Below are positions 1-7,567 of a stretch of DNA of 35,211 nt, one piece after another. This DNA is from a bacterium (GTDB lineage Bacteria > Patescibacteriota > Minisyncoccia > Minisyncoccales > UBA10102), in the NCBI GenBank assembly GCA_030698665.1, contig JAUYMI010000001.1, positions 1 to 35,211 of the forward strand. The letters run 5' to 3'. The translations under genes and the position numbers were made by a program. Below the pieces are notes generated by a model. That model was not told the DNA's origin, ran no database searches, and was given only the letters and a program-made list of their open reading frames with translations. The stretch's first letter is position 1. Each line of letters starts with the position of its first letter.

Positions 1-20
1 ATTGCCGCACAATAGGGGGT

Positions 21-536
21 ATGAAGACATTCCTCATCGCCGCCCTGACTGCCGACGGGTTCATTGCCCGCAGTTCAGATCACCTAGCTGACTGGACGAG
101 CAAGGAGGACAAGGTATTCTTCACAAAGCGGACAAAGCAGGCAGGAGTGGTGGTAATGGGCCTCAATACCTACAAGACCATTGGGAGGCCCCTTGGAGGG
201 CGTCTCAACGTCGTGTACGCTCCGGCCACAGAGCGTCTCATTGGGGTTGAGCTTACCCAGAGAGAACCAGCTGACCTCTTGAGGCATTTGGAGTCCCGGG
301 GATACAAAGAGGTTGCCATTATCGGTGGGAGCACCATCTACACCCTGTTTATGAAGGCAGGACTCATTGACACCGTGTACCTGACCGTGGAGCCCCTGTT
401 CTTTGGGGAGGGCCTCACCCTGTTCGCTGACTCTCTTGATGCCAGGTTGAAGCTCAGGAAGGTGAAAAAGATGCGTGAGGATGCTATCCTTTTGGAATAC
501 CAGGTAAAGAAAGAAACCAATGACACTCGGGATTGA
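21..536 (+). CDS. Dihydrofolate reductase / RibD C-terminal-fold reductase
   Basis: The 171-aa protein has the NADPH-dependent DHFR/RibD_C fold. It shows an N-terminal strand with AALTADGFIAR, VVMGLNTYKTIG (the usual MGRxTY region), and IIGGSTIYTLFM, the glycine-rich cofactor loop, followed by LIDTVYLTVEP. The length fits a single-domain DHFR/RibD_C protein (about 160-180 aa). The neighbours are a dCTP deaminase-fold protein and thymidylate kinase, so a role in folate-dependent dTMP supply is the natural inference, but RibD_C proteins also reduce riboflavin precursors and the sequence does not settle the substrate. It overlaps the next gene by 17 bp. Upstream, CACAAT lies at 8-13, which would place transcription start at or next to the ATG. 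An AGGGGG run also abuts the start but is too close to be a good ribosome binding site. Confidence 0.85.
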   Translation: MKTFLIAALTADGFIARSSDHLADWTSKEDKVFFTKRTKQAGVVVMGLNTYKTIGRPLGGRLNVVYAPATERLIGVELTQREPADLLRHLESRGYKEVAIIGGSTIYTLFMKAGLIDTVYLTVEPLFFGEGLTLFADSLDARLKLRKVKKMREDAILLEYQVKKETNDTRD

Positions 537-1053
537 AGAACTGCACAGACTCGTGAAAGAGCATAAGCTCGTTGAAGGACTGGCAGAGCGAGAGCTCACG
601 GAGCCCGAAGGAGCCGGTTTTGACCTGAGGGCGGGGGAGCTGTATGAGATTTCAGGCGCCGGATTCTTGGGAGTGAGCGAGCGGGAAACACCCGAGGTGA
701 AGCTTGTCGCCTCTTTTGAGAAGGGGGACAAGGTCAAGCTCCAGCCCCGCACGTATTACCTGGTCAAGACGGCAGAGTCGGTCAATATGCCAGACGACCT
801 TCTGGCCCTCATGACCCCGCGCTCCACGCTGTTTCGCTCGGGCCTATTCTGTTTTGGCGGCCAGGTGCCCCCAGGATACCACGGAGGTCTCAGCATGGGC
901 CTGTACAACTTCAGAGATACGGCCTTTGAGCTTGAGATGGGAGCGAGGATAGTTCACATCATGTTTTTTGAGGTACGGGGGAAGGGGAACGCATACCGCG
1001 GTCAGTGGCAGGGGGGCCGGGTGACAACAGAGAAAAGGGAGAAACAGGTATGA
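520..1053 (+). CDS. dCTP deaminase / dUTPase-superfamily protein, catalytic Glu replaced
   Basis: This 177-aa protein has the trimeric dUTPase/dCTP deaminase fold. Recognisable blocks are GAGFDLRAGE (31-40), the phosphate-binding PRSTLFRSGL (100-109), GQVPPGYHGG (114-123), GARIVHIMFFE (141-151) and a C-terminal YRGQWQGGRV (159-168) matching the YxGKYQGQ lid of dCTP deaminases. Family members make dUMP/dUTP for thymidylate synthesis. Where dCTP deaminases have the catalytic Glu (xxLExxN), this protein has LSMGLYN, with Gly127. The Asp of the preceding DPG motif is Pro117. It may therefore be a divergent enzyme, a binding protein or a regulator rather than a standard deaminase. It overlaps the flanking genes (17 bp upstream, ATGA downstream), so it is co-expressed with the reductase and thymidylate kinase. 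Confidence 0.8.
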   Translation: MTLGIEELHRLVKEHKLVEGLAERELTEPEGAGFDLRAGELYEISGAGFLGVSERETPEVKLVASFEKGDKVKLQPRTYYLVKTAESVNMPDDLLALMTPRSTLFRSGLFCFGGQVPPGYHGGLSMGLYNFRDTAFELEMGARIVHIMFFEVRGKGNAYRGQWQGGRVTTEKREKQV

Positions 1054-1667
1054 AGACAAGTTCCTATCCCGGCAGGTTTATCGCGTTTGACGGACTGGAC
1101 GGGTCAGGTCAGTCCACGCAGGTGGCTCTCCTGCGCGATTTTCTTTCAGGCAAGGGCATAGAGGTAATCACAACCAAGGAGCCAACATCGGATTCTTCGG
1201 TCGCAGGACGCATCAGGATTGTGCTTGATGGAGAAGAGGCGCTTGATTCCCTTGAGCTTCAGCGTCTCTTTGCCAAAGACAGAGAAGAGCATCTCATCTC
1301 AATTGTCATTCCGGCCTTGGAGAAGGGAATTTGGGTAATCACGGACCGCTATGCCCTCACCTCCTTTGCATTCTCTGAGGCAGGAGGGCTTAACCTCAAA
1401 GAGGTTGTGGGATGGCATGAGGATGTGTTGTCGCCCGACATCACATTTTTCCTCAGAGTTTCTCCTGTGGTTGCTGTTCGCCGCTTGGAAGCAAGAGGGA
1501 GGAAGAGAACGCTCTTTGAGGTTCAAGGGCGCATGGAGAAGAATGCTGAAGGGTTCTTGCGAGTCGCAGAGGAGTTTGCGAACATCGTTGCCATCGACGG
1601 AGAGCAGAGTATTGAGAAGGTCGCAGAGGATATCCGCGTTTCCGTGGCAGAGCGCTTTTCCATATGA
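1050..1667 (+). CDS. tmk: Thymidylate kinase
   Basis: dTMP kinase (205 aa) phosphorylates dTMP to dTDP with ATP. The start at 1050 is preferred over an upstream ATG at 1005 because it forms an ATGA overlap with the preceding stop, has purine-rich AAAAGGGAGAAA upstream, and leaves only a short tail before the P-loop. Seen in the sequence: FIAFDGLDGSGQSTQ (10-24) as the P-loop, the DRY motif (99-101) after WVIT, and SPDITFFLRVSP (128-139) before an Arg-rich LID (RRLEARGRKR). The P-loop lysine (GxxxxGK[ST]) is Gln21 here. I think this variant occurs in related CPR proteins but could not check. Its ATGA overlap with gatB couples nucleotide metabolism to translation genes. Confidence 0.92.
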   Translation: MKTSSYPGRFIAFDGLDGSGQSTQVALLRDFLSGKGIEVITTKEPTSDSSVAGRIRIVLDGEEALDSLELQRLFAKDREEHLISIVIPALEKGIWVITDRYALTSFAFSEAGGLNLKEVVGWHEDVLSPDITFFLRVSPVVAVRRLEARGRKRTLFEVQGRMEKNAEGFLRVAEEFANIVAIDGEQSIEKVAEDIRVSVAERFSI

Positions 1668-3106
1668 AGTACGAACCCGTCATCGGTCTTGAGATTCATG
1701 CCGAGCTCGCAACGAAGAGCAAGATGTTTTGCACGTGCAGGAATGATCCTGAGGAAACAAAGGCAAATGTAAATGTTTGCCCTATCTGTCTTGGGCATCC
1801 AGGAACCCTGCCCGTGCCCAATAAGGCCGCAATCAACGAGGTGATCAAGGTTGGTTTGGCGTTGGGGTGCCAGATTGCCTTGAGGTCAAAGTTTGACCGC
1901 AAGAACTACTTTTATCCGGATCTTCCAAAGGGGTATCAGATTAGCCAGTACGATCTCCCTCTGTGCGAGGCAGGGAAGCTCACGGTAGACGGAAGAGATA
2001 TCAGGGTGACAAGGGTGCACTTAGAGGAGGATACGGCCCGCCTCCAGCACGACAGCAAGGGTTCGTTGGTAGACTTCAATCGGGCCGGGGTTCCGCTCCT
2101 GGAGCTTGTTACGGAGCCCGATATCACTTCTGCCGCACAAGCCAAGCGTTTTGCCGAAGAACTCCAACTCATTCTCCGCTATGTTGGTGCTTCTTCAGCC
2201 GACATGGAAAAGGGACTCATGCGCATTGAAGCAAATGTTTCAGTGCGGGAAGAAGGAGCAAAGAAGCTGGGAACCAAGGTGGAGGTGAAGAACCTCAACT
2301 CGTTCAAGACGGTTGAACGTGCCTCAGAGTATGAGGTTAGACGGCAGAGTGAGGCCTTGGCGCATGGAGGGAAGATCGCGCAGGAAACTCGAGGGTGGGA
2401 CGAGGCGGGTCAGAAAACGGTTTCCCAGAGGAGTAAGGAAGAGGCTCAGGAGTATAGGTACTTTCCCGAGCCGGACATTCCCATTTTGATATTTGAGTCC
2501 CAGGATATTGAAAACCTGAAAGCCCAGCTCCCTGAGCTTCCCCAGGATCGGAGGGCTCGCTTGAGAAGGGAATACGAGCTTGGAGGTGAAGCTGCGGATC
2601 TGTTGGTCAGAGACAAGGCGTTGGGGGAGTACTTTGAGCATGCCGTTTCAGAACTGGGAGAGGACCTGAGTCCCGAGGCGCTCAATCTGCGCATTCAGCT
2701 CACTTCAAATTATCTCACCTCAGACCTCTTGGGCCTTATTCAGTCATCTTCCTTTAGCATAGAGGATGTAAAGATCACGCCAGAGAACTTTGCCGAGCTC
2801 ATCTCAATGATTGCCGAAAAGAAAATCTCAACCCCGGCCGCCAAGACGGTTCTCAAAGAGATGTTTGGTACGGGAGCTGATCCATCTCACATTGTTGAGG
2901 AGCGCGGATTGGCTCAGATGTCAGATGAACAGGGGATTCGCGTCATTCTCCAGCAGGTTATCAGAGACAATGAGAAGGCAGTGTCTGAGGTGCGTGCCGG
3001 GAAAGAAAAGGCCGTGAAGTTCCTGGTGGGTCAGGCGATGGCTCAAAGCAAAGGCGCTCTTGACCCTGAGAGGGCGGAAGAGCTTCTGCGCCAGCTTCTT
3101 TCTTGA
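1664..3106 (+). CDS. gatB: Asp/Glu-tRNA(Asn/Gln) amidotransferase subunit B
   Basis: This is the 480-aa GatB subunit of the GatCAB complex, which converts Glu-tRNA(Gln) and/or Asp-tRNA(Asn) to the amidated forms in organisms lacking GlnRS or AsnRS. It starts with YEPVIGLEIHAEL, followed by the zinc-site cysteines C23, C25, C39 and C42 (CTC...CPIC) and LGHPGTLPV. Later blocks include FDRKNYFYPDLPKGYQISQY, NRAGVPLLELVTEPD, VEVKNLNSFK and RYFPEPDIP. A C-terminal YqeY-like helical tail is present (from about residue 340), so the length is normal. The start overlaps the tmk stop as ATGA. gatA and gatC are not in this window. Confidence 0.97.
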   Translation: MKYEPVIGLEIHAELATKSKMFCTCRNDPEETKANVNVCPICLGHPGTLPVPNKAAINEVIKVGLALGCQIALRSKFDRKNYFYPDLPKGYQISQYDLPLCEAGKLTVDGRDIRVTRVHLEEDTARLQHDSKGSLVDFNRAGVPLLELVTEPDITSAAQAKRFAEELQLILRYVGASSADMEKGLMRIEANVSVREEGAKKLGTKVEVKNLNSFKTVERASEYEVRRQSEALAHGGKIAQETRGWDEAGQKTVSQRSKEEAQEYRYFPEPDIPILIFESQDIENLKAQLPELPQDRRARLRREYELGGEAADLLVRDKALGEYFEHAVSELGEDLSPEALNLRIQLTSNYLTSDLLGLIQSSSFSIEDVKITPENFAELISMIAEKKISTPAAKTVLKEMFGTGADPSHIVEERGLAQMSDEQGIRVILQQVIRDNEKAVSEVRAGKEKAVKFLVGQAMAQSKGALDPERAEELLRQLLS

Positions 3107-3134
3107 CAACTGCTGTATTGTATGGCATAAGGTA
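3103..3134 (+). promoter_or_regulatory. Putative promoter for the 60-aa gene
   Basis: A perfect TTGACA at 3103-3108 lies at the very end of gatB (its last T is the second base of the stop codon context). The AT-rich TATGGCATAA (3121-3130) follows, with GCATAA at 16 bp spacing as a weak -10. The -35 is strong and the -10 is poor. Confidence 0.4.
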
Positions 3135-3155
3135 CTTAGAAAGGAGGGCATCAGC

Positions 3156-3338
3156 GTGGAAACTCCCATTGTTGAGGAATGGACCTCAAGAGACGGCTTC
3201 CTTGCGTACCGCATCAGGCACCCGAGCGGAAAACGCGAGTTGATGGTCACCACACACGACCTGTCACTTCCGCCAGACCGCCTGACGAGCATCAAGAACC
3301 GCATTGAGCGGGAAGTCATGGGCATCGCCATCAGCTGA
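3156..3338 (+). CDS. Small hypothetical protein (60 aa)
   Basis: A GTG start at 3156 is chosen because AAAGGAGG (3140-3147) sits about 8 nt upstream, one of the clearest Shine-Dalgarno sites in the window. An in-frame ATG at 3060 lies inside gatB and is not credible. The product begins VETPIVEEWTSRDG and ends REVMGIAIS. It is soluble and charged, with no transmembrane segment and no motif I recognise. The stop is only 2 bp from the convergent miaA stop, and no terminator hairpin separates them. Function unknown. Confidence 0.6.
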   Translation: METPIVEEWTSRDGFLAYRIRHPSGKRELMVTTHDLSLPPDRLTSIKNRIEREVMGIAIS

Positions 3339-3340
3339 TT

Positions 3341-4288
3341 TCAACCGAAGGGCTTCTCGCAAGAGGAGCTCTTCTGCTTGAGAAAGTCGGCTACGAGGCG
3401 CTCGGCCTCTTTTTTTGTTCGTACCCATCTGATCCTTTTGTCTTTTGCGAACCACTTGAGCTGAAGTTTTGCCAGGCGCAGGCTGTCGCGCACAATCTTT
3501 TCTTGCATCTCCTCTTTTGATATTTTTCCTTGGAGGTATTGAGCGACGTGCCGATACTCAAGGCCGAAGGACTCCAGGCGCTTGAACGAGAGTCCGAAGT
3601 CATGGAGTTTTCGTACTTCAGACACCATGCCCTGCTTGAGACGTTTTGCAAGACGCTTTGTGATATTCTCTTTCAGTTTCTGCTCTTGTATTGCGATTCC
3701 AAGGAGGAGAACGTCTTCTCTCATGCGAGGCGTTCGCATTTCAGGGACGACTTTTCCGGTGCGCAGAACAATCTCAATGGCGCGAATAAGGCGCCGTTTG
3801 TTGTTGGCATCAATATGGCGTGCGCGCCTGGGGTCAAGCTTTTTGAGTTGAGAGAAGAGAGCCGCAGGAGTCTTTTTTTCCAGCTGGCCCCGGAGTTTCG
3901 TGTCAGGCCGTACTTCCGGAAATGATGTGTTCTTGAGGATGCTGTCTATGTATAGGCGGGAGCCTCCAACCAAAAAAGGAAGATGGTTTCTTTTCAGGAT
4001 GCCAGAGATAGTCCTCGTCGCCTGTTTCTGGAACTGAGCAACGGTGAACCTTCTGCGCGGCGAGGCTAGAGAGAGGAGGTGATGGGGGACACCCCGCATC
4101 TCCTCTGTCGTTATCTTGCCCGAGCCAAGATCAAGTCCGACATACACCTGGCGGGAGTCAGCTGAGACCACCTCTCCTGAAAACTTCTTGGCGAGCCGTA
4201 CTCCCAGAGCTGACTTGCCTGATGCCGTCGGCCCGACGAGGACGACTAGTGGATCTCCTCCTTTTTTTCTTTGAGAAACGCTCTCCAC
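3341..4288 (-). CDS. miaA: tRNA dimethylallyltransferase
   Basis: MiaA (315 aa) transfers a dimethylallyl group from DMAPP to A37 of tRNAs that read UNN codons. The P-loop is GPTASGKS (19-26), followed by SADSRQVY (42-49), which contacts tRNA and prenyl donor, then GVPHHLLS, LVGGSRLYIDSIL (the usual GGTGxY region, here GGSRLY) and NNKRRLIRAIE. The length is normal. The ATG at 4288 lies inside the upstream membrane-protein gene, a 43-bp overlap. An AAGGAGG-like run inside the overlap encodes KKGG and has no start codon behind it, so it does not move the start. It is the last gene of the dnaE-thrS-membrane protein-miaA run. Confidence 0.95.
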   Translation of the reverse strand: MESVSQRKKGGDPLVVLVGPTASGKSALGVRLAKKFSGEVVSADSRQVYVGLDLGSGKITTEEMRGVPHHLLSLASPRRRFTVAQFQKQATRTISGILKRNHLPFLVGGSRLYIDSILKNTSFPEVRPDTKLRGQLEKKTPAALFSQLKKLDPRRARHIDANNKRRLIRAIEIVLRTGKVVPEMRTPRMREDVLLLGIAIQEQKLKENITKRLAKRLKQGMVSEVRKLHDFGLSFKRLESFGLEYRHVAQYLQGKISKEEMQEKIVRDSLRLAKLQLKWFAKDKRIRWVRTKKEAERLVADFLKQKSSSCEKPFG

Positions 4289-5835
4289 TGCTCAATGAAC
4301 TCAATGAATATCTGGAGCGGGATTTCCAAAAAAACGTTAAAGAACATGCTCACGGCGTTGTATCTCATGAGACTGCGGGAGAGCCACTTGCCAGCTCTCA
4401 CGATCGGAAGAAAGAAGAGGTCAAAAAGTCCGAAGAAAAAACCCTCCTTTAGCTCCGTCACTTGGAGTTCCTTTGCGCGCTGCCGAATAACTGTTCCCGC
4501 AAAAGCGACAAGGGAGACAAAGAAGAGAAAGATGAGCATGGAGGGAACCGTGAATCCCAGTCTGTTGAGTATCCAAATGAGTGCCCCAAAGGATACGAGG
4601 AAGCTTGAGAGATATGCTAAGGAAACCATGGCTCGCACGAATCCCCCTCTGCGCTTTGGAAGGCGAATCTCATGGGGAGGTCCGGGCTCTTTTTCATAGA
4701 AGAGGGCCATGGTTTCCAGGAGGAGGCGCTGGAAGTTTTCCTCAGAGGAGGGCCGCGTGCCCATCACGAGAAAGAACATGAGCAAGGGGGGGATACTCAC
4801 GCTCAAAGCGAGCGGCAGGAGGCTCGGGTGTTGTACAAGGTAGCGGTCAAGAGGAACCTCAATGGCAACGGCAAGGACCACTTTGCTGACGAATATGGAA
4901 AGCGTGCTGTATATCCCGGCTCTCCTCAGTTTCTTTTTCAGCTTTTGCAGTCTCGCTTCATAGGCTTCCCGCACAAGGCCTTCCGTGGCCGCAGGATCCA
5001 GGGTTAGATCCAGAACCTCTTCTCTGTGCTGCTCTACAATGTCTCCGAGCAGGAGGTAGGGCGTGTCGTGCTTTTCAACATAGCGGTAGACGTATTCTGC
5101 CAATGGGTGATGGAAGAGATCCTCTATTTGTTTTCTGATGTTCCAGATGCGCTCTGATACTGCCAGAAGGGTTTGATGGGAAGGGTGATCCCAATCAGGG
5201 ATGAATTTGAAGAGCAGGTGCTGGTTCAAGGTTGTGTCATCAATCTGAAAGAGCGCCCGTTCCACCGCGATGAGGATGAGGAAGTTGAATTCACTCTCTG
5301 GAAGATCGGCTGTAATACGGCTTTGCATTCTGAGTGCCGCAAACTCTCGGAGCGCGAGTTCTTTGAGGGGAGGAGAGAGAGTCTCTTCAATTTCGGAAGC
5401 CGCAATGCCGAGCAGCCAGGACTCCAGGGAGCGCGGGTCTTTTATCTTTGTTTCTCCGCCCGCCTCTTTTTTCGCGTGCTCTATGAGAAAAAGATACTTT
5501 GTGATGATTTCCTGGACCGCGGGGATGGCGGAGGTCGGGATGCGCCCATTCGGGAAGTGCCCGCCGCGTACGAGCTCGGAGAGAAGGGGTTCTGCCACTT
5601 CTTCTGGTTTTCTGGTCATGAGGAGCCTTCGCTTGAGCATGCGCTCAATAGCGGTCTTGCGCAGGAGGTGTTCCTCTCGCCAGTCCACCACGCCGCGAAT
5701 CTTTTCATAGAAGGCGGCCACTTTTGAGGCGACCTCGTCCACCTCAATGGTGTTTTCCACGGTCTTGGCTTCCTTGCTCACCACCCAGTTCCGGTACTTG
5801 GTTATGAGCTGTTGGGTGCTAGGGGATAGCTCCAT
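4246..5835 (-). CDS. Conserved-looking membrane protein of unknown function (529 aa)
   Basis: I recognise no functional family. The N-terminal ~300 residues are charged and mostly helical, with one conserved-looking block around EDLFHHPLAEYVYRYVE (238-254) and DTPYLLLGDIVEQH (257-270). A basic stretch (KLKKKLRR, 298-305) precedes hydrophobic segments at about 308-328, 339-358, 403-423, 430-450 and possibly 465-483, giving four or five membrane passes, and the C-terminal tail is highly charged. This suggests a large cytoplasmic domain on a membrane bundle. The ATG follows the thrS stop with one base between, and the 3' end overlaps miaA by 43 bp, so it is translated as part of the dnaE operon. 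I recall similar hypothetical proteins in Parcubacteria; that is memory, not a search. Confidence 0.8.
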   Translation of the reverse strand: MELSPSTQQLITKYRNWVVSKEAKTVENTIEVDEVASKVAAFYEKIRGVVDWREEHLLRKTAIERMLKRRLLMTRKPEEVAEPLLSELVRGGHFPNGRIPTSAIPAVQEIITKYLFLIEHAKKEAGGETKIKDPRSLESWLLGIAASEIEETLSPPLKELALREFAALRMQSRITADLPESEFNFLILIAVERALFQIDDTTLNQHLLFKFIPDWDHPSHQTLLAVSERIWNIRKQIEDLFHHPLAEYVYRYVEKHDTPYLLLGDIVEQHREEVLDLTLDPAATEGLVREAYEARLQKLKKKLRRAGIYSTLSIFVSKVVLAVAIEVPLDRYLVQHPSLLPLALSVSIPPLLMFFLVMGTRPSSEENFQRLLLETMALFYEKEPGPPHEIRLPKRRGGFVRAMVSLAYLSSFLVSFGALIWILNRLGFTVPSMLIFLFFVSLVAFAGTVIRQRAKELQVTELKEGFFFGLFDLFFLPIVRAGKWLSRSLMRYNAVSMFFNVFLEIPLQIFIEFIEQWRAFLKEKKEEIH

Positions 5836-5836
5836 G

Positions 5837-7567
5837 TTACTTTAGTAGATCCAGTTCTTTTGAGAGGCGGGCGGCAAAGACCTCAAGTTTCATGGTTCCA
5901 AGGTCTCCCTTTCCTCGCTTTCTCACGCTCACGGTTTTGGCCTTTTTTTCTTCTGAACCGAGGATGAGAAGGTATGGAATCTTCTGCACCTCTCCCTCCC
6001 GTATCTTTTTGCCAAGGGTTTCGTCATTTTCTCGTACTGAAACGCGGATACCGGGAACCAGGGCGGAGAGTTCTTGTGCGGTCTTCGCGGCCAGCGAGTT
6101 GAACTTCGCTGAGACGGACAGGATCCAGACCTGCTCTGGGGAGAGCCACAGAGGGAAGGCGCCCGCGAAATGCTCAATGAGCACTCCGAGGAACCGTTCA
6201 ATGGAGCCAAGAAAGGCCGAGTGAATCATGACGGGGCGCAGTTCCTCTCCCTTAGCTCCCGTGTAGGTGAGGGAAAAGCGCTCGGGAAGATTCAGGTCCA
6301 GCTGAATGGTTGATATCTGTACCTCACGGCCCAGGGAGTCCTTGGCGAGGAAATCCATCTTGGGGCCGTAGAAGGCGGCCTCTCCCTCCGCTCGAACGTA
6401 CGGAATCTTGTTGCGCTTGAGAATCCGCTCCATCTCCGTCTGAGCCTTCTTCCAGGTTGCCTTGTCTCCCAGGTAGGAGGAGGGGTTCTTCTCGTCCCGC
6501 AGGGAGAGCCGGATGCGGTACTCCGTGAGCTGGAATGCTTTCACAAACTTCTGAATCTGCTTGAGGATGCGCTCAAAGAGCTCCTCTGTTTGCTCTGGCG
6601 CGAGAAAGGCATGGGAGTCGTCCTGGGTGATAGAGCGGACTCTTGTGAGCCCGGCGAGTTCTCCGGCCCGCTCGTCCCGGTAGACGGTCGTGGTTTCATA
6701 TATGTTGAACGGAAGTTCTCGGTAGCTGCGAGGACGAGAGGCATATATCTGGATGTGGTGCGGGCAGTTCATGGGTTTTAAGACAAACTCAGAGTCCTTG
6801 CCCTTCACGGTGAAAATGTCTTCCCCGAACTTTTCTAAATGTCCGGAGACCCGGTACAGGTCCTTTTTTGCGATATGGGGAATGTGAACCTCGTGAAACC
6901 CGATATCTTCTTTCAGGCGCTCAGAGAACTTCTGAAGTTCGCGAAAGATGCGTGTCCCCTTGGGGGTAAACAAAGGGAGGCCTGGCCCGACAAGGTCCGA
7001 GAAGGCAAAGAGCCCAAGTTCGCGGCCCAGTCGGCGGTGGTCGCGAAGTTCTGCCTCCTTCATCTGAGCAAGGTAGGCGCTGTGTTCTTCTTTTGAGGCA
7101 AAGGCGACTCCATAGACGCGGGTAAGCTGGGGGCGTTTTTCATCTCCCTTCCAGTATGCCCCGGCCACCCTGGTGAGGGAGAACGCCTTGAGGGGAAGCT
7201 CATTCGTGTTCTTCACGTGTCCTCCCCGGCAGAGGTCGGAGAAGGCCTTGCCCGTGTGGACGATGCCAACCTTGCCTGCGGGAAGATCGGAAATGAGTTC
7301 CAGCTTGAAGGGCTGATCTTTGAAGAATCGTTTTGCCTTGGCTTTGTCCCAGAGTTCTTTTTTAAAGGCGAGGTGCTGGGATGCCAAAGAGCGCACCTCC
7401 TGTTCAATGGTCTTTATATCCTTTTCTGATATCTCAACCCCCTCAAAGTCGTAGTAGAATCCGTTTTCAATAACAGGACCCATACCAAGCTTGGCTTCCG
7501 GGCGAAGCTTCAATACTGCTGCTGCCAGCAGATGAGCAAAGGAGTGCCTGATGTATTCAATATTCAT
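5837..7567 (-). CDS. thrS: Threonyl-tRNA synthetase lacking the TGS domain
   Basis: This class II ThrRS has 576 aa. It begins directly at the editing domain: HSFAHLL gives H8 and H12, and SDLCRGGH gives C113 and H117, matching the HxxxH...CxxxH editing site that removes mischarged serine. The catalytic core follows with LKPMNCPHHIQIY, motif 2 around VYRDERAGELAGLTRVRS, and motif 3 in LGSIERFLGVLIEHFAGAFP, then the anticodon-binding domain (QVWILSVS onward). The N-terminal TGS domain of the ~640-aa E. coli enzyme is absent. The ATG overlaps the dnaE stop (ATGA), leaving no space for a long T-box-type leader directly upstream. Confidence 0.96.
   Translation of the reverse strand: MNIEYIRHSFAHLLAAAVLKLRPEAKLGMGPVIENGFYYDFEGVEISEKDIKTIEQEVRSLASQHLAFKKELWDKAKAKRFFKDQPFKLELISDLPAGKVGIVHTGKAFSDLCRGGHVKNTNELPLKAFSLTRVAGAYWKGDEKRPQLTRVYGVAFASKEEHSAYLAQMKEAELRDHRRLGRELGLFAFSDLVGPGLPLFTPKGTRIFRELQKFSERLKEDIGFHEVHIPHIAKKDLYRVSGHLEKFGEDIFTVKGKDSEFVLKPMNCPHHIQIYASRPRSYRELPFNIYETTTVYRDERAGELAGLTRVRSITQDDSHAFLAPEQTEELFERILKQIQKFVKAFQLTEYRIRLSLRDEKNPSSYLGDKATWKKAQTEMERILKRNKIPYVRAEGEAAFYGPKMDFLAKDSLGREVQISTIQLDLNLPERFSLTYTGAKGEELRPVMIHSAFLGSIERFLGVLIEHFAGAFPLWLSPEQVWILSVSAKFNSLAAKTAQELSALVPGIRVSVRENDETLGKKIREGEVQKIPYLLILGSEEKKAKTVSVRKRGKGDLGTMKLEVFAARLSKELDLLK

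Noticed and set aside
84-752. Long minus-strand ORF (222 aa) opposite the reductase and dCTP-deaminase-like genes
   Set aside because: It is antisense to two well-supported overlapping genes, has a Ser/Pro-rich composition typical of a shadow frame and shows no domain.
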